Source: an uncultured Schlesneria sp.
GTDB lineage: Bacteria > Planctomycetota > Planctomycetia > Planctomycetales > Planctomycetaceae
Assembly: GCA_903858935.1 (NCBI GenBank)
Contig: CAIOKO010000220.1
Coordinates: 1-53,818 of the forward strand
Direction of reading: 5' to 3'
DNA: 53,818 nt
The notes below the pieces were generated by a model. That model did not search any database. It was not told the origin of the DNA and saw only the letters and a program-made list of their open reading frames with translations. The position numbers and the translations under genes were made by a program. Of this stretch, positions 8,683 through 17,446 are shown piece by piece (within the stretch, counting starts at the first letter, position 1; every line of letters starts with the position of its first letter).

Positions 8683-9132
8683 TTATGGTCTGGATTGGAT
8701 TGCTTCTCGCACCTGTCCTAATGTCGGCGCAAACTTCGGATCATCCAAATGCAGAAATTGAGGACCGCACGTCTGGCAGAGTAGACTTGCATGCGGTCCA
8801 CGAAGGCGTGACGACGTCGAATCCTCTCGGTCATCCAAGCTATGAAGGGGAATTCGGCACTTCGCACAATATGCATTCTGACGAGAGTCCCAAAGCATCC
8901 CAAAATGCAAAGCAAGGTGCCTCTCTTTCCACCACTGATATCCGCCTACGAGATTCATTGCTAATAGGAAACCGATTGCTCCTGCTGCTACTTTTGACCC
9001 TTCTGGTGTTTGGATTACAGGCAGCACTTCGGAACCAAAAAATGACGCCACACCAATGGGTATGGCTGCTGACAACATCTGCATTATTTGGCTGTGCAGC
9101 AAGGATTTTAGAAAATCAAATAAAGATTTCAT
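8683..9132 (-). CDS. Small membrane protein with zinc-ribbon-like cysteines
   Basis: About 149 residues from ATG 9132 (MKSLFDFLKSLL); earlier ATG 9174 and GTG 9186 are also in frame and no Shine-Dalgarno site decides between them. A hydrophobic segment (VAAGAIGFLLAMNLVGGYQWW) follows an amphipathic N-terminus. Two Cys pairs, CAKC (in YCAKCRIPL) and CQTC (in LLCQTCGPQFLH), look like a four-Cys zinc site in the cytoplasmic tail. No family is recognised. The opposite strand carries an overlapping frame (8664-9215) that I judge the shadow. It sits after a terminator-like hairpin at the distal end of the BREX operon. Confidence 0.55.
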   Translation of the reverse strand: MKSLFDFLKSLLHSQIMQMLSAAIPIGVASFFGSEVLPVIQTPEGSKVAAGAIGFLLAMNLVGGYQWWKERHLALHFGMLWDSRQNAYCAKCRIPLHSLDDREDSTSSRLRGPHASLLCQTCGPQFLHLDDPKFAPTLGQVREAIQSRP

Positions 9133-9223
9133 ACGCGGGACCCCAGTTGACGGCGCACGGGGAGTCGCTACCATGCTTAATACCACTTGCGCATGATTCC
9201 CGCCCGAGAACGTAAAACGAAGA

Positions 9224-9253
9224 AAACGCCACCGGCTCTAATCGGTGGCGTTT
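9224..9253. terminator. Terminator-like hairpin downstream of the BREX operon
   Basis: A perfect 11-bp stem: AAACGCCACCG at 9224-9234 pairs with CGGTGGCGTTT at 9243-9253 across an eight-base loop. It follows the minus-strand gene at 9296-10096 by about 40 bases and precedes the zinc-ribbon gene, so it probably ends or attenuates BREX operon transcription. Confidence 0.75.
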
Positions 9254-9295
9254 CGCATTGTCCCTGAATCAAGTCGAACCGCAATGGGAGAGTGT

Positions 9296-10096
9296 TCATG
9301 CTTTCGTTTTTGCGTTCAATTTTCGCCTGTTTACATTCCGTGGCTTGGTCATCATTTCTCTCCAGCAAGGTCGACGCTTCTTGAGTCGTGGCTCAACCCG
9401 TCCAGGTCGATTAGCAACGCGATGAGTTGACACGGTAATCAACATCGCGTCGTACAGCACGTCGCCAACATCCGCAAACATCATCGCTGGCGTGAAGTAT
9501 TCGATCGCTTGCATGGCACCCTTGACGCTCAGTTGGCGTGGCATGAGTCCGGTTCTCTTCGCCGATTCAGTCATCGTTCCACGTAGCATTTCAATGCGAT
9601 GGGCCCCCTCTGCCATTCCACAGAGTGAAGCTTGCCCTGAATTTCCCTGTATTGGCGAAAAGCGTACCGTACGACTGGTTTCAAATACTTCAATATCAAC
9701 CTGATTTTGTCCATACATTTTGTGGAAGTCAGCAATGTTAACGTATCGCCCAGCATGTAGGCAGAATTCCCCTGCCTCTTGAAACAATTTGAGATCCATG
9801 TCCGGATTCACGTCCAGTGCCAATCCCCCGTCATGAAACCATTTGAGTGCTTGCGTAAGTGCATCTTCAGTGGATTTGAATAATTGGACTGTGTCGATGC
9901 CGGGCATCAATCCGGGCATCAACTGTGACAGCAATGCGTTACAGTCGAATTGAGCAAGCAATGCGAACAGTGCTTGTAGGGTAGGGCGTTGCCAGAGTGG
10001 CAACTGTTTATGGTAAATATCGAGAGTGTTAACCTCGAAATCTCGAAAGACTGTTTCGGAGGTCGAAGGTTGGGGAGAGGTTTGACTGTTCGACAT
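9296..10096 (-). CDS. Unrecognised protein after brxL
   Basis: A 266-residue protein that I cannot assign to a family. It starts MSNSQTSPQPSTSETVFRDF and has a polar N-terminus, a mostly helical-looking middle with many Gln, Leu and Met residues (QLMPGLMPGIDTVQLF), and a strongly basic C-terminus (LKKRRPCWREMMTKPRNVNR) that could bind nucleic acid. There is no signal peptide or membrane span. The gap to brxL is 51 bases, with a possible weak promoter in it, so it may be read with the BREX operon or separately. Being inside the att-flanked island, it is a candidate accessory or regulatory protein for BREX. Confidence 0.6.
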   Translation of the reverse strand: MSNSQTSPQPSTSETVFRDFEVNTLDIYHKQLPLWQRPTLQALFALLAQFDCNALLSQLMPGLMPGIDTVQLFKSTEDALTQALKWFHDGGLALDVNPDMDLKLFQEAGEFCLHAGRYVNIADFHKMYGQNQVDIEVFETSRTVRFSPIQGNSGQASLCGMAEGAHRIEMLRGTMTESAKRTGLMPRQLSVKGAMQAIEYFTPAMMFADVGDVLYDAMLITVSTHRVANRPGRVEPRLKKRRPCWREMMTKPRNVNRRKLNAKTKA

Positions 10097-10110
10097 GGCT
10101 AGCCTGATTC

Positions 10111-10140
10111 GTTATCCAAATACGTTAATAACACCGTCAA
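10111..10140 (-). promoter_or_regulatory. Weak candidate promoter after brxL
   Basis: On the minus strand TTGACG (10135-10140) is followed after 18 bases by GATAAC (10111-10116). It lies in the 51-base gap between brxL and the next gene. The -35 is good and the -10 weak. Confidence 0.25.
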
Positions 10141-10147
10141 CTCCCTT

Positions 10148-12196
10148 TTATTGCACTCCTAACGCCTTGAACACTGCGTCGACAGGGTCGGCGTAGAACC
10201 CGGTTTGGAACTTGGCAAATAATTCGCCAGGAATCGTTGGGATGTCCTTTACGCTCGCCATTGGTAGAAGGAGACGTTTGGCTCCGGCGTCGAAGGCGAC
10301 CTGTAATGATTCGGCGAGATTCTCAACAGGGACAATGTTTCCTCCCAAGCTCATGCTGCCGAGGATGACCATTTGTTGTTGGATTGGTTTTCCGAAGACC
10401 GCAGAACAAAGAGCGACGAATGCTGACAAGGTCATTGCGTTGGTTGCACCCGTATTGTGCAACTCGATGACATGCAGGTGATAGTCGTGGTCTCCCGGCT
10501 TGATCGAAGCACTCACTCGGCTGGCGTTCGCTTTGAAGTAGTCGAAGCCGACCTTTACCGCTTCCTTTGCTTGCGAGACTGATCCGAAGCCCGACAATTT
10601 CAGCCCGCCGTTTCCCGACGTCACCTGGGTCTCAATACGGTAAAGACCGAGGTGACCGCCCGATCCAGTGGCGACCGTATGCATCACGCCAGGGTTTAAT
10701 GGACCGTCCGGGATCAATGACCCGCCGCCTTGTTCCGGGACGCTGATAAATTTCTCTTCCATCGTTTCCACGTCGATGTAGGAGAAGTGAACGTCGAAGA
10801 ACTCCATGCCGCCGATCTTCTTCAGCTGCTCTTTCACTCGACGGCGAACTTCGAGAGCGTATTCCAGGCAGCGGCGGACGGCCTCCTTGTCGTATTCCTC
10901 GTTGGGGTACAGCAGTTTGAGCAAACCAGACACGGTGTGTTTGACGGCAATCGTGTCCCGTTGATTTAGATCACGCCCCAGCTTGAAATACTTGTTGATT
11001 GCATCGCCGAAATTACGCTTCCTCATTTCCCGAAGCCATTCGGCGAGGTAGTCCACGATCAGACCATACTGGTTCGTGAAGAACTCAGGCCGCATCTTGG
11101 GGATTTCCCAACCGGGAACATAAGCGTGAAATCGGTCGAAGAACGCTGAGTCGATCATCGTCTCAGGAAAGGGAGCGAAGAGGTGGCTCGTTTTCACTAA
11201 CGTATCGACCGGCTGGTTAATGTTGCCGACGAATACCATCGAAGCGTAGGCGTTGATCGAATCACGACCACGGGCGAATGACCCCGAAGCCATGTAATCC
11301 TTCATGATCTGAACGCCATCCTTGTCCTTGAAGGAGATGCCCGCCACTTCATCAAAAGCCACCACGTCCCAAAGGCCAACCAGACCTACCTGACGCCGTG
11401 CCATGTTGTAAAACAGGTTGGCGACGGTGGTTTGTCCACCTGAGACCAGGATGCTGTTCGGGCTGATTTCCTTGTAGATGTGGCTCTTACCCGTGCCTCT
11501 CGGCCCAAGCTCGGCGAGATTGTAGTTATTCTCGACCAATGGGATCATGCGGGCGAGCAAATGCCATTTCACCCGTTCCTCAAAATTCGTTGGCTCCATC
11601 CCCGTCGAACGTAACAGGGCGTCTGTCCACTGCGTTTCGGTAAATGCTCGTCGCCCTTCGAAGAGTTCCTCCAGATCCATGTTGGGCATTTGGATCGGCT
11701 TCAATTCGCGAATCTTAAACGGCGATCCCTTCTGATCCTCTTCAAAGAAGTATTCCAAGGTGATGATGCACCAGATGCCGCCGACGAGCAGTTTCTCGAA
11801 GTTTTTGACGGTCGTACTGCTGACTTCAACTCCTTTAACTCCCAGGTTACCGAGCAGGGCTTCGTAGACGTCTCGTTTTTCGTTGAGCGTAACCGTCACC
11901 TTGTCGATGACTTTCAGACTCCCGCGTTCTCGAATGGTCGACTTCACCTTTTCGGCTTCGTCAGGACGGACGTAGTTCTCGGCCAGGATCTTCTTAACGG
12001 TTCGCAGTCCTTCCTCGATGACTGCATCATCGTTTGAAGCGCAGTAGCTCCCCAGAAGATATTCGAGGACGTAAACCGGCACGTTCGCCCCTTCCTTGAC
12101 CAGCTTGGTCAAGTCCTTTCGAACGACCTTGCCGGGAAAGTGGCGGTTCAGGAGATCATCCAGTCCGGTATCAAGAGTGGTTTTCTCAGAAGTCAT
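10148..12196 (-). CDS. brxL: BREX type 1 Lon-like AAA+ protein BrxL
   Basis: A 682-residue protein of normal BrxL length. The ATG at 12196 (MTSEKTT) is preferred over the upstream frame start at 12214; it overlaps the pglZ stop by 11 bases. The AAA+ core has Walker A GPRGTGKS at ~231-238 and a Walker B DVVAFDE. The C-terminal ~200 residues are Lon-protease-like (LGGNIVPVENLAESLQVAFD aligns with the Lon block around its catalytic Lys). The Lon Ser and Lys positions appear not to be conserved here (GATNAM and LAES). That fits published work describing BrxL as an ATP-dependent DNA-binding chambered ATPase related to MCM helicases. In BREX it is needed for phage blockage rather than for methylation. 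Confidence 0.95.
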   Translation of the reverse strand: MTSEKTTLDTGLDDLLNRHFPGKVVRKDLTKLVKEGANVPVYVLEYLLGSYCASNDDAVIEEGLRTVKKILAENYVRPDEAEKVKSTIRERGSLKVIDKVTVTLNEKRDVYEALLGNLGVKGVEVSSTTVKNFEKLLVGGIWCIITLEYFFEEDQKGSPFKIRELKPIQMPNMDLEELFEGRRAFTETQWTDALLRSTGMEPTNFEERVKWHLLARMIPLVENNYNLAELGPRGTGKSHIYKEISPNSILVSGGQTTVANLFYNMARRQVGLVGLWDVVAFDEVAGISFKDKDGVQIMKDYMASGSFARGRDSINAYASMVFVGNINQPVDTLVKTSHLFAPFPETMIDSAFFDRFHAYVPGWEIPKMRPEFFTNQYGLIVDYLAEWLREMRKRNFGDAINKYFKLGRDLNQRDTIAVKHTVSGLLKLLYPNEEYDKEAVRRCLEYALEVRRRVKEQLKKIGGMEFFDVHFSYIDVETMEEKFISVPEQGGGSLIPDGPLNPGVMHTVATGSGGHLGLYRIETQVTSGNGGLKLSGFGSVSQAKEAVKVGFDYFKANASRVSASIKPGDHDYHLHVIELHNTGATNAMTLSAFVALCSAVFGKPIQQQMVILGSMSLGGNIVPVENLAESLQVAFDAGAKRLLLPMASVKDIPTIPGELFAKFQTGFYADPVDAVFKALGVQ

Positions 12197-14804
12197 CGGC
12201 GAACGTCCTGTCAATAATCACATCCACGCTCTGGTGTTCAATGTTCGTTTCAGTGTCGCGAAGTACAAGTCGGTAATTGGTTTTCTTGTTGTATTGCCGT
12301 TCTTTCAGAACCAGGCTGACCCACTTCTTTCGTTCCGAAAAGATGCCGGAACTACTTTCGAACTTCACTGTCTGGATGTCTGAAACCGGTTCCTCGCCCT
12401 CGAAAATGGCGATTCGGAGCGTGATTGGTTTTACCCTTTCACCGACAGCCTCTGTCTGAAGCAATTCGAAGCGACAATAGGCACTGGTAATCCGGTGGTT
12501 ATTTCCGAGGACCTGGATAGCCACCGGGCCGGTCTTGGTTTCCTGAGCCGACTTGCCCCGAATGTGTTTGACCGTGACGACAGGAACGACGATTTCCTGC
12601 GGCATTGCCCCGCCGTGGGCGAACCGAGCGCCGCCAACGAAATGAAAGAGGTTCGCCCCCTTGGGAATCCAGAACTCCATATCCCCTTCGGCCCCAGCGG
12701 TAACGCTCAACTTTCCGTGCCAGGCCGAATCGTTGTCGGGGAGATGCGGCCCAAGCAAGTACCGTTTCTTGGCGACGATAGTGCTGTCCGGCTTTTCCTT
12801 TAACTTGCTCTTGTCCGTTTCGACACGGGCGGTCTCGGTAAAGAGGAATCCGTGGTCAGCAGTGACGAGAATGTGATGGCCGTTTAAGTTGTTGACGATA
12901 TGACTGACCAGTGATGCCAGCTCGTTAATCGCACGGCGGACTGCCTCGAAGGTACGCCCTTCGGTCTTGCCGTCATCACCCACTGCGTCGACCGTGTTAT
13001 GGTAAATGTAGACGACCCGTTTATCCTTCACGAATTCTCGGCCTTCGTCTTTCTTCATCGCCATCAGTTCATCATATTTGCAGGCCAGTCCGCCCACCGT
13101 TTGAAGGATCGTGTCTCGCTCGCTGGCGATACTCGAATGGCCGTCGACCAGCACATCGGTCCCTTTGTAGGCCAGGGTCTGGTGTGGCAACAGGCTGGCC
13201 ATTCCCAGAGACGTATATGACGGTAGAACTCCCAGTTGCGACGAGAGCGTCGCCTCGAACCGGTATTTGCCGTTGAGTTCCGTCGTGAGTTCCTGGGCTG
13301 CTTCGTATCGGAAGGCATCGCTGATAATGACGAATGCTCGTCTGTTGTCAGCTTCGTCCAGCCAGGGGCGGACGTTGTGGTCGTAGAAACGGTACTGATT
13401 TGAAACGTCGTCGACCCGCCATTTCGAGAGTAATCCGCCCTCAGGTTGGATAAACGCTCCCCAAGCCAGAGCAAGGTTCGTCAAATATCCGGTGACATAA
13501 TGGGCCTCGATATCGGTCCTCAACGGTTTGAGGATGTTCCAGCCCGCCGCTTCAGCGATGTCTGCTGACTCGCAAAAATGGCGATAAAGCTGGTCAAACC
13601 GGTAAAGCTCCGCCTCATAGGCTTTGTACATCTCTGTCGCGCCGGGATAGTCGAAACCGTTCTTGTGAAGGTTCCGCAAGGCGTAGAAATCCGCCGCCGC
13701 GACGAGTGCATCATAAACAGCGTGCAGCACCTTTCGAGGGGCACCAGCGGAGTCCGCCACATTGAGCGAAGCCCAATGGCCGGACTGCCTGCGAGTGGCG
13801 ATTGCCCGCACATCTTCGGCGTTCATCGTTTCAGCAGTGGTTTGAACTCGTTCCCGCAGACTACTGACGATTCGCTTCTCCACTGTCAAAAACGTCATCA
13901 CGTCGATGAGTTGATCGATCTCCATATTCGGAAGATGGTCATCGATCTTGAGAATCGCCGCCACCACTGCGGAGAGTCGTTCATAACTGGCCCCCTTACT
14001 ACTGCTGTCTCGCCACTGTGCCAGAAAGACAACTGCATTGGACCACCCGCTTCGGGGCAACAGCAAACCACGAATCGCCTGTGGGACGTCGCCCTTCAGG
14101 TGATGGGCATAGTCGGTGAGCATGAGGCGAAGCAGGAAATTCTTCAGCGTCGGGTTCTCTTCTTCGTACCCGAACGTCGCTTTGACCATCTGCCAGAACG
14201 GAACATCGAGGTCAAACTTTTCGATTTGGCCAAAAACCGCAGGGGGAGTATCAATGTCGAATTCGCTCCCCACTTCCGCCCATGCGTGGAAAATCGTCAG
14301 CACCAGATTGAACAGTTCTGGTTGATCGGACCTGACAACGACGGCGATCATCTTGCGGTCGAGGTCGGCAGCCGCGTCGTCCGAGGCGACCAGGCCTTTG
14401 ATCTTCTGGAGTCTTTCTTTCGCATCGAAAAACTTGCGCCGATCGGCAAGGTGGGTTCGCAAATGCAGGTTTACCAGCCCCAGCTCTTGTAACAGGATAC
14501 TCGCTCGATCTGCGCGGAAACTGCGGCTGTAGAGACGGATATCAAGCAGCCAATCATCTTCGTAGTCGGGTTCTTCGGTCGGGGAGTAAAGTAAAAACTT
14601 CTCGTTGGGCTTTTCTCGCTCAAGACGGATTTTGGCATCGAGCGCCCCGACTTCATCCAGGCGTAACGTGGTGACCTGATCGATCATGATGAAGGGGACG
14701 GTCGTCAGGAACTCTCGGTCGGGGTCGTTCCAAAAGACAATACGTTGCCCTTCCTCGTTGAAGAGGCGTTCCAGTGCGGTGTGAATTTGGTTGAGATCGC
14801 TCAT
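12186..14804 (-). CDS. pglZ: BREX type 1 PglZ phosphatase-fold protein
   Basis: An 872-residue BREX-1 PglZ. The N-terminus MSDLNQIHTALERLFNEEGQ and FWNDPDREF are typical of this family. The alkaline-phosphatase-superfamily core is seen at ~480-680: FVIISDAFRYEAAQEL, LPSYTSLGMASLLPH and ILVTADHGFLF supply the metal-binding Asp/His and nucleophile-region residues. The C-terminal ~150 residues form the usual beta-rich extension. It is separated by 52 bases from the upstream TOPRIM-like gene and overlaps brxL downstream. PglZ is essential in known BREX systems and partners with PglX; its exact reaction is not settled. Confidence 0.95.
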   Translation of the reverse strand: MSDLNQIHTALERLFNEEGQRIVFWNDPDREFLTTVPFIMIDQVTTLRLDEVGALDAKIRLEREKPNEKFLLYSPTEEPDYEDDWLLDIRLYSRSFRADRASILLQELGLVNLHLRTHLADRRKFFDAKERLQKIKGLVASDDAAADLDRKMIAVVVRSDQPELFNLVLTIFHAWAEVGSEFDIDTPPAVFGQIEKFDLDVPFWQMVKATFGYEEENPTLKNFLLRLMLTDYAHHLKGDVPQAIRGLLLPRSGWSNAVVFLAQWRDSSSKGASYERLSAVVAAILKIDDHLPNMEIDQLIDVMTFLTVEKRIVSSLRERVQTTAETMNAEDVRAIATRRQSGHWASLNVADSAGAPRKVLHAVYDALVAAADFYALRNLHKNGFDYPGATEMYKAYEAELYRFDQLYRHFCESADIAEAAGWNILKPLRTDIEAHYVTGYLTNLALAWGAFIQPEGGLLSKWRVDDVSNQYRFYDHNVRPWLDEADNRRAFVIISDAFRYEAAQELTTELNGKYRFEATLSSQLGVLPSYTSLGMASLLPHQTLAYKGTDVLVDGHSSIASERDTILQTVGGLACKYDELMAMKKDEGREFVKDKRVVYIYHNTVDAVGDDGKTEGRTFEAVRRAINELASLVSHIVNNLNGHHILVTADHGFLFTETARVETDKSKLKEKPDSTIVAKKRYLLGPHLPDNDSAWHGKLSVTAGAEGDMEFWIPKGANLFHFVGGARFAHGGAMPQEIVVPVVTVKHIRGKSAQETKTGPVAIQVLGNNHRITSAYCRFELLQTEAVGERVKPITLRIAIFEGEEPVSDIQTVKFESSSGIFSERKKWVSLVLKERQYNKKTNYRLVLRDTETNIEHQSVDVIIDRTFADDF

Positions 14805-14856
14805 TCGTCACATTTAATCCCAGTTGACCCGTCACATTGAAGTATTGACGTTTGTG

Positions 14857-15489
14857 TCAGTCGATGAGTTTGGCGCGACACAATTTTAGAATTGTGTTCA
14901 CAAAGGCCTTTAACTCGGCGCAGGCTTTAATGGCGACGTTCAGGTCCTCCCCTTTGAGAATTCGACCCGCGTAGACGGTCTTCACATACGATTTCTTTTT
15001 GCCCCCTTTGATGAACACATCCTGGAGACGATGTGCGGGGGGATTACCGTGATTCACTGTCTCAGGGTTTTTCCCTGGAGATTTGCGGTTACTGTCGGCT
15101 AATTTTTGAATTTTTTCCCAATAGGGAAGCAGCCATGCTTCGAAGTCGTGACAAGCAACATGCGGGTAAAACCGGGTCTCCGTGCCAACCCATTCGCTCA
15201 TCTTTTGTTTTGCATCCGCAGCTGACACAAACTCCGGCGGACTGGAGCCAGTATAAACATCGGTTAATGCAATAACCGCATCGGCAGGCTTTTTACGATC
15301 GGCTAACAAATTTGCGACAAGACGCTTCAACTTATCTTCTTTGGGAATCCGACCGTCATACTTCAAATGATCCAGTTTCGGCATTTCCCGCGCAGGAATA
15401 TTGTTTTCAAGTCGCGCTCTCAGGAATTCCCTTAAATATGGATGGAACGCAGCCTCTGTTTTACCCTCAACGATGATGGCAATTCTCAC
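14857..15489 (-). CDS. DUF4276-type TOPRIM-like protein
   Basis: A 210-residue protein. The longer open frame starts at 15549, but GTG at 15489 overlaps the ATPase stop (GTGA) and has GGAGGGA just upstream, so it is taken as the start. It begins MRIAIIVEGKTE, giving the N-terminal acidic residue (Glu8) of a TOPRIM-like fold. IALTDVYTG (Asp ~77) and CHDFEAWLL (~113-119) are the other acidic blocks typical of DUF4276. Such proteins accompany AAA ATPases in OLD-, Rlo- and Abi-like pairs. It is translationally coupled to the ATPase upstream, which is its likely partner. Nuclease function is inferred, not shown. Confidence 0.8.
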   Translation of the reverse strand: MRIAIIVEGKTEAAFHPYLREFLRARLENNIPAREMPKLDHLKYDGRIPKEDKLKRLVANLLADRKKPADAVIALTDVYTGSSPPEFVSAADAKQKMSEWVGTETRFYPHVACHDFEAWLLPYWEKIQKLADSNRKSPGKNPETVNHGNPPAHRLQDVFIKGGKKKSYVKTVYAGRILKGEDLNVAIKACAELKAFVNTILKLCRAKLID

Positions 15490-16655
15490 AGCGTCCCTCC
15501 AATTCTGCCCATGCGCCATACTTCGTCCATGGTGTACTCTTTCAGCCAATTCTCAAGGTCGAGTTCATCAGCTCGAATCACTTCGCTGGCTCCTTCCTCA
15601 TTCGTGTTAATGGTCAGGATTTCGGACGGTTGAAGGAATCTGACCAGTCGGTCGGCATGCGTTGCGACAATCAACTGAGTTCGATTGGACGCATCCCGCA
15701 AGAGATCGGCCAGAAGTGACAGCAGTTCGGGATGCAAACTCACTTCGGGTTCGTCAATCATGGTGACCTCTGTAAGGCCAGGGCTTTGTAACAATGTGAC
15801 CAACCAGAGAAACCGTAGTGTCCCCTCGGAAAGCTGATGCATATAAAACGGATGTTTGCTGCTCCGATCCTTCCATGTCATTGCCAGAGTTCCCGCTGCC
15901 ACTGGCGGGAAATTCAAACGCTCAAAATCGGGAAATCCCGCGCGGAGCGTTGCCTCGATCATTTCAAAACGATCAGGATCAGTTTCGCGCACCGTATACA
16001 GGCACGAAATAATGTCTTCGCCGTCATGTCCCGGTAACGTCGCATCCCGCATCTGCTGGGGAAGGCGGATCGGCGCGCGACGGCCGACGTCGAGTACGTG
16101 ATAGTGGGTCGAAGAGGCAAGCCTTTTTCGAAAGTCTTCGGGCTCACGAAACATTTTGGGGACTTGGGATAATGCCGACTCTTTCGCGTTATATTCCCAA
16201 TTCGGTCGCACGAGTCCTTTCTTCGCCTGTTTCCATTCGTAGTACGCGATGTTGTCGTGCTGCGCGACAATGTGCTTGAAAGGTGCCGATCTGTCTCCAT
16301 GTTGGGACAATTGCTCATTGGCGATCTGATAAGTCGTCCCTTGCGGCGCAATCGCAAGTCGATACTCGATCGGTTTGTAGTTCGGGACAGGCATTGCCAG
16401 TTCAAACGACATGAATCGTGCTTTACCGGCATTTGCCGCCGTCAAGTTGCTCAAGTTCGCATCGATCCCGTTTTGCTCGCTCAGGGATTCGTTTAATTTC
16501 CCGGATGCCGAATTTGCCAATAACGAAAAGACATCGAGAATCGATGTCTTCCCGCTGCCGTTGGCACCAATCAAGACATTCAGCGGGTTCAGTTTGATAT
16601 CGACGTCAAAAAGTCGGCGAAAGCCCTGAATGTGGATTCGTTCAAATGTGTTCAT
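15486..16655 (-). CDS. AAA (SMC/OLD-like) ATPase, second pair
   Basis: A 389-residue ATPase of the AAA_15/AAA_21 type. Walker A GANGSGKTS is at 30-38, preceded by the usual IHIQGFRRLFDVDI strand. A signature-like SEGTLRFLWLV, Walker B VTMIDEPEVSLHP and switch-His VATHADRL follow near ~275-330. No nuclease domain is fused to it. Its start overlaps the preceding TOPRIM-like gene by 14 bases and its stop overlaps the DUF4276 gene as GTGA. It therefore sits in a four-gene coupled cassette inside BREX. The family senses or gates a partner effector in several phage-defence systems. Confidence 0.88.
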   Translation of the reverse strand: MNTFERIHIQGFRRLFDVDIKLNPLNVLIGANGSGKTSILDVFSLLANSASGKLNESLSEQNGIDANLSNLTAANAGKARFMSFELAMPVPNYKPIEYRLAIAPQGTTYQIANEQLSQHGDRSAPFKHIVAQHDNIAYYEWKQAKKGLVRPNWEYNAKESALSQVPKMFREPEDFRKRLASSTHYHVLDVGRRAPIRLPQQMRDATLPGHDGEDIISCLYTVRETDPDRFEMIEATLRAGFPDFERLNFPPVAAGTLAMTWKDRSSKHPFYMHQLSEGTLRFLWLVTLLQSPGLTEVTMIDEPEVSLHPELLSLLADLLRDASNRTQLIVATHADRLVRFLQPSEILTINTNEEGASEVIRADELDLENWLKEYTMDEVWRMGRIGGTL

Positions 16656-17445
16656 TGTTGTTTTCCTTATGCCGCAAACGTATGCACCGTTTTGCAGTTA
16701 GAACAGACCGAGCTTTGACGGGCGGCTTAATGACTTCGACCAATCGTTCGTGAAATTTCCGGAAGCTCATCATATTAATTCGATTGCCATCTATAACACG
16801 ATCCGAGACCAGTGGGTTGAGTTTCTCGATCGTCGCTGGCTCACCGAGAATTTCCTCAAGTTCGGCTTTGAGTGAATTTGGGGAGTTGTCATTGCCGGAA
16901 CGATCTTCCAGCGTGCCACATGCTTGATACGGATTTTCTTTAACAGCGCAGATCAACCACGCTTCCGATTTTGGCTTCGGAATCATTGGGACGCCACGAT
17001 TGAATCCTTCTGCCTGAAACCCGGAGATCATCGAACGCAGTTTGTCATCCCAAATACCTCGATCGGCTGATGCGGTTCCGTCTGAATCGCGAAACAGAAC
17101 TCCAACAACTTCGTCATTTAAAGTCCGTTCCCGCTCAATAGCAATTCGGGCGAAGACTCGGGCGTTTTTGTAAAAATAGCTGGTTTCCTTTCGTTGCTTT
17201 TTGCCAGGAAGACGGACCACTTTCTTGTTCGCATTCAATTCTTTCGCACGTTCAACGAGTAAAGTTTTCGAAACAAATCCGTAATTCGCGGAGTCAAGGA
17301 ACGAATAACGATCCAGGGTCTCGACAATTTGATCGACAAAGATCGTCATCGGGCCATGTACGTAGTCCGCCGCTTCGCAGGCGTTGGAATCCCCTACGCA
17401 GTAACCAAGGTCTGTTGGTCCTTCACCACTGAAAAGGAAATACAT
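16642..17445 (-). CDS. TOPRIM-like protein, partner of the first ATPase
   Basis: A 267-residue protein starting at ATG 17445, one base after the stop of the ATPase upstream, with GGAGGG inside the end of that gene. It begins MYFLFSGEGPTDLG, giving an N-terminal Glu-Gly. RDSDG at 119-123 supplies a D-x-D pair, and PKPKSEAWLICA (~157-167) resembles the EAWLL block of DUF4276. These features fit a TOPRIM-type metal site, although the family is more divergent than its neighbour. By position it is the effector of the first ATPase-effector pair. A nuclease role is inferred from the fold and context. Confidence 0.7.
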   Translation of the reverse strand: MYFLFSGEGPTDLGYCVGDSNACEAADYVHGPMTIFVDQIVETLDRYSFLDSANYGFVSKTLLVERAKELNANKKVVRLPGKKQRKETSYFYKNARVFARIAIERERTLNDEVVGVLFRDSDGTASADRGIWDDKLRSMISGFQAEGFNRGVPMIPKPKSEAWLICAVKENPYQACGTLEDRSGNDNSPNSLKAELEEILGEPATIEKLNPLVSDRVIDGNRINMMSFRKFHERLVEVIKPPVKARSVLTAKRCIRLRHKENNNEHI

Positions 17446-17446
17446 T

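Noticed and set aside
8664-9215. Plus-strand 183-codon frame with a signal-like start
   Set aside because: It overlaps the minus-strand zinc-ribbon frame, which has paired Cys motifs and a membrane span. The plus-strand text is low complexity, with a Leu run and no ribosome-binding site.
13578-14492. Long plus-strand frame opposite pglZ
   Set aside because: It is the antisense shadow of PglZ, whose motifs are unambiguous.
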